A DNA stretch of 64,000 nucleotides from Halobacteriales archaeon QS_8_69_26 (lineage in GTDB: Archaea > Halobacteriota > Halobacteria > Halobacteriales > SW-7-71-33), in contig PXRX01000031.1 of assembly GCA_003023195.1 (NCBI GenBank), positions 1-64,000 of the forward strand, written 5' to 3'. Made by a program: the position numbers and the translations under genes. Position 1 is the first letter of the stretch; each line of letters begins with the position of its first letter. The notes under the pieces are model-generated. The model saw only the letters and a program-made list of their open reading frames with translations, had not been told where the DNA came from and made no database searches. Below, piece after piece: positions 59,239 to 64,000 of this stretch.

Positions 59239-61092
59239 TCATTTAAATTTCTGCGCCCATTTCACTCCGGCAACCTTGGCGTACCCACCGCGTCGCTTGA
59301 CCGGGACCTCTACTCGCAGTTCGCGCTCCTCACGGGGATACTCCTCGAATTGGTCGTCGTCAGGATTTCGCAACTCAATCCATCCCTGGACGGTAGCGTT
59401 ATCGGGTTCTTCGGGCGGACTGACTGGATACAGCTTTCCTTTAATGGGTTCATAGAGGGAGTTCCCGTTAGATTCGGCCTTTCGTCTAGTGAGTGCCGAT
59501 AAAATTCTCAATGGATCCTCGGGTTCCCAGTCTGGATGAATGTCATACTCGAAGTCCTCAAGAGCTGGCAGGAGATTCTCGCCCAATCGCTTGCCCCTAG
59601 CCCACTCTGGTAGGTAGGCCTCAACGTTGACAAGAAGGACTCGGTTCCCCGAGCCAATACCGTCGCTGTATTCGAAGTTCTCAGCATAAACGGGGTTCTG
59701 GGCGCGGATGATCGTCCCGTTTGTGAAGGTCGCTTCTTCTCCGAACGGGAGTTCTAGCCACCAGCCAACGCACTCACCATGAGCCCCTCTATCAACGTCG
59801 TATTCCTCCAAATCATTGATTACCTCCGGGTTGCCCTTCTGAAGCCGAAAACCCTGTTCCGCACCCCAGGCCATGAAGAATTCGCCCGCCACCTCGACGG
59901 TTTCGCCGGGGTCGACCTCCCCCGACATCTGGCCCACCGGATCGAACTCCGGCATGATCCCGCTGATCTCCAGTACGTCCCGGTAGGTCCCAGCCGTCTC
60001 ACCGGTGTTGGTCACTTGTAGCGAGAACTCCGCAGTAGTGAGGTTCGGTACCCTGTCGGGCATCGAAAGATCCTCGACCTCGAATTGCGGTAGTGCGGTC
60101 CCACCTTCGGGAACCACCTGCCAAACAGCTTCCACCGGACCCTCATCCACCTCGTCGTCGATCGGCTTCCGCTGGATCCCAATCTCGATTCCTCCGTCAC
60201 TCGCAGTCTCACGAGCAACGGGCGCGAGCAACCACCCAGTCGCCGTCTCGCCGGGGCCGACCTCGACTCCCGCCAGCGGCGACGATCCGACCGTCGCCTC
60301 GGCGTCGGCGACTGTCACGCCTTCGAAGACTTCACGGCCCACGTCCGAGTAGAAGGCCGGGTCGGTGCCGGCCTCCGCTTCGGGCACCAGAGGAGCCGGG
60401 TCGAACGTCCGGGGCTGGTCCCCGTCGTTGGTGACCGTCGCCTCCACGACCAGCAGGTAGACGTCGGCTTCCTCGTCGAGACGAGCCACTGGGTGTCCCT
60501 CCGGGGCCGCTGCGGGATCCGTCCCCGGCACGAGGTGGGGGACGCCGTCCATCCGACTGTTCGTACCGTGGAGGTACACGGGTCCGCGACCGACGGCGAT
60601 CACGGGGGGTTCGACCCGGGCGTCGTGGACGGTCACGTCGAGGTCCGGGGCAAGCGCGGCGGCCTCCCCCAGGTCGGCATCCCGGGGGTGGACGACCACC
60701 TCCGTGCTCGCGTCGGTTCCCGGCAACCGGGCGGTGTAGGTACCGGCGTACTCCACCTCGAACGAGACGGTTTGTGTCCCGCTCTCTCCGGGATCGACCC
60801 CTTCGACGGTCACCGACTGGCTCCCGTTCCGGGGACCGGACAGTTCGAGGGTGCCCGTGAATTCCCCCGTGGCGTCGCCCTCGTTGGTCACACCGACCGT
60901 GACCTCGAATCCCTCGTCGACGGTCCCTTCCGAGGGTGCCTCGACGGTCACGTCGGCGAACGACGGCACACTGGTTGGACCGTCGGTCGAGGTCTCCCCG
61001 GACCGGTCGGCGTCCGAAAACATCCCTGCACATCCAGCGAGGCCCGACAACGTCGACAGGCCTGATACTCCAAGGAAGGTACGTCTATCCAT
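59239..61092 (-). CDS. Tat lipoprotein with CARDB-like domains, unknown role
   Basis: 617 residues. The signal DRRTFLGVSGLSTLSGLAGC carries a Tat motif and lipobox (Cys21). A CARDB-like beta domain (about 45-140; FEVTVGVTNEGDATGEFTGT) is followed by a central region (145-330) and a second similar domain (about 340-410; FSLQVTNTGETAGTYRDVLE). The last ~200 residues end in basic sequence (VKRRGGYAKVAGVKWAQKFK). That last part is encoded in clearly more AT-rich DNA, mirroring the end of the convergent PKD gene; together they border the AT island at 59064-59238. It is cell-surface anchored, with function unknown. Confidence 0.78.
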   Translation of the reverse strand: MDRRTFLGVSGLSTLSGLAGCAGMFSDADRSGETSTDGPTSVPSFADVTVEAPSEGTVDEGFEVTVGVTNEGDATGEFTGTLELSGPRNGSQSVTVEGVDPGESGTQTVSFEVEYAGTYTARLPGTDASTEVVVHPRDADLGEAAALAPDLDVTVHDARVEPPVIAVGRGPVYLHGTNSRMDGVPHLVPGTDPAAAPEGHPVARLDEEADVYLLVVEATVTNDGDQPRTFDPAPLVPEAEAGTDPAFYSDVGREVFEGVTVADAEATVGSSPLAGVEVGPGETATGWLLAPVARETASDGGIEIGIQRKPIDDEVDEGPVEAVWQVVPEGGTALPQFEVEDLSMPDRVPNLTTAEFSLQVTNTGETAGTYRDVLEISGIMPEFDPVGQMSGEVDPGETVEVAGEFFMAWGAEQGFRLQKGNPEVINDLEEYDVDRGAHGECVGWWLELPFGEEATFTNGTIIRAQNPVYAENFEYSDGIGSGNRVLLVNVEAYLPEWARGKRLGENLLPALEDFEYDIHPDWEPEDPLRILSALTRRKAESNGNSLYEPIKGKLYPVSPPEEPDNATVQGWIELRNPDDDQFEEYPREERELRVEVPVKRRGGYAKVAGVKWAQKFK

Positions 61093-61170
61093 CGCTTAAG
61101 GGTGCTTGCCGCGATATGATTAATAAACTTGTCGGTGAGAGAAACGAACGGATCGACTCGGACCCGGCGG

Positions 61171-61476
61171 TCAGCTCAGGAAGTCGAAGCGGGGACGGTC
61201 TTCGTAGTCCTCTAGCGGAACCTCGGGATCCACCTCCCGGCCGGCGCGGTAGCGGACGAACGAGAGGTAGAACGTCCGACCACAGCCCTCGTCGTCGCCG
61301 GCGTCACCGATGCAGATCAACTCGACCCCGTCGGCGTCCTCGTAGTCGTCGGTGGTGTCGGCGTAGGTCCACCCGTCCAGGGGCTCCTTCGTGACACAGC
61401 GGTCGGCGAGGTACCCCTCCCGTTCGATCCCCGTGACTGCGCCGCAGTACGGGCAGTGGTAGGTGACCTCGACCAT
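61171..61476 (-). CDS. Small zinc-ribbon protein, unknown
   Basis: 101 residues. HCPYCGAVTGIER near the N-terminus gives one CxxC pair; further cysteines at CVTKEP, ELICIGD and EGCGRTF could complete a metal site. It has no helix-turn-helix and no membrane segment. It is acidic in the middle (TTDDYEDADG). Such proteins may be nucleic-acid or protein-binding adaptors; I cannot say more. It stands alone on the minus strand. Confidence 0.65.
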   Translation of the reverse strand: MVEVTYHCPYCGAVTGIEREGYLADRCVTKEPLDGWTYADTTDDYEDADGVELICIGDAGDDEGCGRTFYLSFVRYRAGREVDPEVPLEDYEDRPRFDFLS

Positions 61477-61601
61477 GCTGTACAGTGGGACGGGCGGGTC
61501 TTAGTCCCGACGAACCCGGCGGTCGATGGGATGAGGTGTCCGGCGATCGAGGGTTGACCGATCCATCCGAACCGGAGGTCGACGGGGACGACGGACTGTA
61601 G

Positions 61602-62383
61602 TTACCCGTCGTCCGGTGCCAGTGCGTACGCGAGGGTCGCGGCGAGGCCACCGACCGGAGCGAACTCGAGGCCGGGGCCGCCGAGGACCACCGGGACGAC
61701 CCCGACCAGGAACGCGCCGAGGAACCCGGCGACGAGGAGCAGCGTGGAGGCGTCCCGTGCGCGGGACCGCGACGCCTCGGAGGCTATCGGAACGAGAATC
61801 GCGAGGACGATCACTCCCCCAATAGCGTTGCCGACGGGGTCGGAATCGAACGCCCGGAGCAACTCGTCCGATCCGGTTCCCAGCGAGACGGTGGTGACCA
61901 GGAGGAGGATCGGGGGGATCGCGGCCGGCCGCGCCGAGGTCGCCGGGCGGAACTCTCGGCCGTACCCGACGGGGAGACCAATGGCTATCAGTACGGCACC
62001 GGAGAGCGCGATCGGTCCCCGAACCCTGTCGGCGATTCGTCCGTGCTCCGGGACGTTCTGGACGTCTGCCATGTAGAGTTCTCCATCGTACCTGACCAAC
62101 GTTGGCTGGAAGAGCACGTCGACGGAGGCGTCGTGGTACCGGAGTAGAGTATCACCTTCCGGCCGTCCATGGCCCCCTCGACTGACTCCTGGGCTCTCGG
62201 GGGAAGGTCGTCGAACCCGACGACGTTCCAGCCCTCGGTCTCTCCATCGAAGGACGTGACCGTCACGGAGTAGGCCGCTTCGTCGTGGTAGGGGAACAGG
62301 ACTGTCGGCAGTGCGGCGACGGATACCCCCACCACGAGACAGACCACTGCGACGGCGACTGGATTCTCGCGGACCGACCTCAT
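61602..62383 (-). pseudogene. Membrane protein gene broken by a single-base frameshift
   Basis: The true start MRSVRENPVAVAVVCLVVGV (62383) gives an N-terminal helix and an extracellular domain (DEAAYSVTVTSFDGE...LPPRAQESVEGAMDGRKV). Near 62130-62165 the natural continuation moves to another frame: LRYHDASVDVLFQPTLVRYD, ELYMADVQNVPEHG, then four hydrophobic helices to the stop at 61602. The downstream frame upstream of this point is Arg/Ser-rich noise and the N-terminal frame beyond it is also noise, so one base was lost or gained. Intact, it would be about 260 residues. No homopolymer marks the site. Confidence 0.7.
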
Positions 62384-62726
62384 TTGTCAGGCCGGAAATT
62401 ACGTCTAATTGAATACTTTTCGGTCGAGGACGGAAATCGCCGGACGGCGATCCTGACCCGGTACCCAACGATCCAGGCAATAGACCGCGTGAACCCCGGA
62501 GTACCGACGGGGGAACTCGCGAACTCCACAGTTCCGGGATACGATCGAGGTTGAATTATACGGTAGCCTCACTTCATTCACGACCCGAGCGGTTTCATCG
62601 GTCCTCTGGGCGGGCCTCCGGGTTCCTTTCAGGACGCTTCGTCCACATCGAATATGTATGATTGTTGAAAACATTTATAAGCCTTGTGGCCGATCCCGGA
62701 TAGTAGCCGAATATAGAACGATCACG
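62384..62726. other. 343-base intergenic region with the DHH-gene promoter
   Basis: It separates the broken membrane gene (leftward) from the DHH phosphoesterase (rightward). An AT-rich box TTTATAA (62674-62680) serves the rightward gene. A second AT patch (AATTACGTCTAATTGAATAC, 62396-62415) probably serves the leftward one. Nothing coding is visible between. Confidence 0.5.
62674..62680 (+). promoter_or_regulatory. TATA box of the DHH phosphoesterase gene
   Basis: TTTATAA within GAAAACATTTATAAGCC. Transcription start expected near 62704, leaving a leader of about 23 nt before the ATG at 62727 with no clear Shine-Dalgarno sequence. Confidence 0.6.
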
Positions 62727-63758
62727 ATGTCGAAAACGAGTACGCGGCCGACGGCCACTGACGACCTGACATCGCGAGCGGAGCCACTGATGGAACTGCT
62801 ACGCGGTCACGATTCGCTGGCTATCGTCTGCCACGACGACCCCGACCCGGACTGTCTTGCGAGCGCCTTCGGTCTGAAGCGTCTGGCGCGACACGGTGGC
62901 ATCACCGACACGGGCGTCCTGTACGGTGGTGGGATCTCCCACCGCCAGAACTGGGCGATGATCGATCGACTCGAACTGGACCTCCGTCCATACGACCCGT
63001 CCGCCGTTCGTTCGGCGGACCTCGTCGCGTTCGTCGACCACTCGGTCCCCGGACGGAACAACCCGTTACCCGAGACCGCGGAGGTGGACATCGTCATCGA
63101 CCACCATCCCGTCGAGAACGCCAGCGGGGTCTACGTCGACCACCGCCCATCGGCCGGGGCGACGGCGACCATCGTCACCCAGTACTTCCGGGAACTCGGC
63201 ATCACGCCCGACGAACGGATCGCGACCGCCCTCCTGTTCGGCATCCGCCGGGAGACGATGGACTTCGTTCGCCGGTCGACGACCCTGGCGGAGTACTCCG
63301 CCGCGCAGTACCTCCACATCTTCGCCGACCTGGACGCCATCCAGGTGCTCTCCGAGTCGCTGTTCTCGGGGGTGACCCTCGACACGATAGCGCGCGTGAT
63401 CGATAGCCGGGAGTGTCGCGGGTCCTGTCTCGTCTCCAGTGCCGGTCGGGTCCCCGACCGAGAGGCCATCCCTCTGGCGGCCGACTACCTCCTCAACCTC
63501 GACGGGACGAACACGTCCGTCGTCTTCGGGGTCGTCGACGACGCCGTGGAGGTCAGCGCCCGGACCCTCGACAGCGAGGTCCACGTCGGGGGCCGCCTCG
63601 AACTCGCCTTCGGCGAGTGGGGGAGCGCGGGGGGACACCGGGACATGGCCGGCGCGTCGCTCCCTCTCGACGGCGCACTGGACGACGACGAGGACCTGGG
63701 CCCCGTCGAGGACATCGTCACACGCCTCGCCTTCGATAGCCTCGACGACCTGACCTGA
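62727..63758 (+). CDS. DHH/DHHA1 phosphoesterase (NrnA-like)
   Basis: A 343-residue protein. The N-terminal DHH domain has the metal motifs CHDDPDPDCLAS (about 35-46), LVAFVDHS and IDHHPVENA. The C-terminal DHHA1 domain has GGHRDMAGASLPL. Such enzymes hydrolyse short oligonucleotides, cyclic dinucleotide products or phospho-adenosine phosphate; substrate choice is not predictable. All acidic and His metal ligands are kept. I start at 62727 (MSKTSTRPTATDD); the longer frame would translate the TATA region. Confidence 0.88.
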   Translation: MSKTSTRPTATDDLTSRAEPLMELLRGHDSLAIVCHDDPDPDCLASAFGLKRLARHGGITDTGVLYGGGISHRQNWAMIDRLELDLRPYDPSAVRSADLVAFVDHSVPGRNNPLPETAEVDIVIDHHPVENASGVYVDHRPSAGATATIVTQYFRELGITPDERIATALLFGIRRETMDFVRRSTTLAEYSAAQYLHIFADLDAIQVLSESLFSGVTLDTIARVIDSRECRGSCLVSSAGRVPDREAIPLAADYLLNLDGTNTSVVFGVVDDAVEVSARTLDSEVHVGGRLELAFGEWGSAGGHRDMAGASLPLDGALDDDEDLGPVEDIVTRLAFDSLDDLT

Positions 63759-63854
63759 GCCCCGACACCCCGCCCCTCCGGGAACGGGGTCCCGGCACCC
63801 CAGTTCGGCGGTGGGTCCGGAAGGCCTTTGCCTGCAAGCGGTCTTGGTCCGGGC

Positions 63855-64000
63855 ATGATCGACGAGACCGTCGAGGAGATACGGGAGATGCAGACCCACA
63901 GCTCGTCGGTGGTCGCGGTGAAGGCCGCCCGGTCCCTCGAGGAACTGGTGGACCGGGAGTTCGCGACGGTCGAGGAGTACGTCCGGGCGCTGGAGCGCAA
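63855..64000 (+). CDS. eIF-2B-like / ribose-1,5-bisphosphate isomerase, N-terminal part
   Basis: The ORF runs off the window edge after 48 residues: MIDETVEEIREMQTHSSSVV, then AVKAARSLEELVDREFATVE. The TVEEIREMQTHSSSVVAVKAA pattern is typical of the N-terminal helices of haloarchaeal eIF2B-alpha-family proteins, several of which are ribose-1,5-bisphosphate isomerases of the archaeal AMP pathway. The catalytic domain is outside the window, so the exact role is a reasonable guess. Confidence 0.7.
   Translation, partial: MIDETVEEIREMQTHSSSVVAVKAARSLEELVDREFATVEEYVRALER

Overview
The window is chromosomal DNA from a haloarchaeon (class Halobacteria). Three things support this. Coding DNA is very GC-rich with C/G third positions. 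Proteins are strongly acidic (Asp/Glu-rich, Lys-poor). The gene set is archaeal: CDC48, aCPSF1/FttA, ribosomal proteins L44e and S27e, RtcB with archease, MBF1, PanB, halocyanin, DUF63 and many Tat-type lipoproteins. Short AT-rich TATA-like boxes sit about 25-30 nt before several starts, often giving leaderless transcripts. I cannot name the species.

Layout. 1-1.6 kb is a lower-GC stretch of small membrane proteins. 1.6-4.1 kb is an Hsp20-like/CDC48 operon whose CDC48 lacks 17 residues in its first AAA domain. 4.1-14.3 kb holds mostly household genes (hydrolase, RecA-like ATPase, panB, HAD phosphatase, tRNA-Leu, PAS kinase, MBF1, AlaX-type editing protein, acyl-CoA dehydrogenase) plus a frameshifted lipoprotein. 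14.3-20.2 kb is a tight four-gene minus-strand operon: a TasA-like secreted subunit, an enlarged SipW-type signal peptidase, a second secreted subunit, and a 1272-residue DUF5305 membrane protein with an enormous acidic tail. I consider this the most interesting system here. 20.3-26.6 kb has a decayed ring-cleavage dioxygenase, a STAND ATPase with TPRs, and two unknown proteins, bounded by copies of a palindromic motif.

26.6-30.2 kb carries three redox/export genes (an amine-oxidase-like lipoprotein, a halocyanin, a DUF3179 protein). 30.3-41.2 kb has gpmI, a flavin-type protein, a solitary TnpB element with its 3' hairpin, a crotonase, two tandem MFS transporters, a HEAT-repeat protein and a second PAS kinase. 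41.7-47.0 kb contains the transcription-termination nuclease FttA, membrane proteins, L44e and S27e. 47.1-61.1 kb is rich in secreted proteins: a subtilase, a metzincin-like protein with an altered zinc motif, DoxX, a PKD-domain protein and a lipoprotein. Archease and RtcB lie within this stretch. The last 3 kb hold a zinc-ribbon protein, a frameshifted membrane gene, a DHH phosphoesterase and the start of an eIF2B-like gene.

Several genes are broken (4554-5101, 20464-20928, 61602-62383, a possible remnant at 12365). Short tandem repeats occur at 39668, 46073 and 53129. I saw no CRISPR array, rRNA or replication origin.
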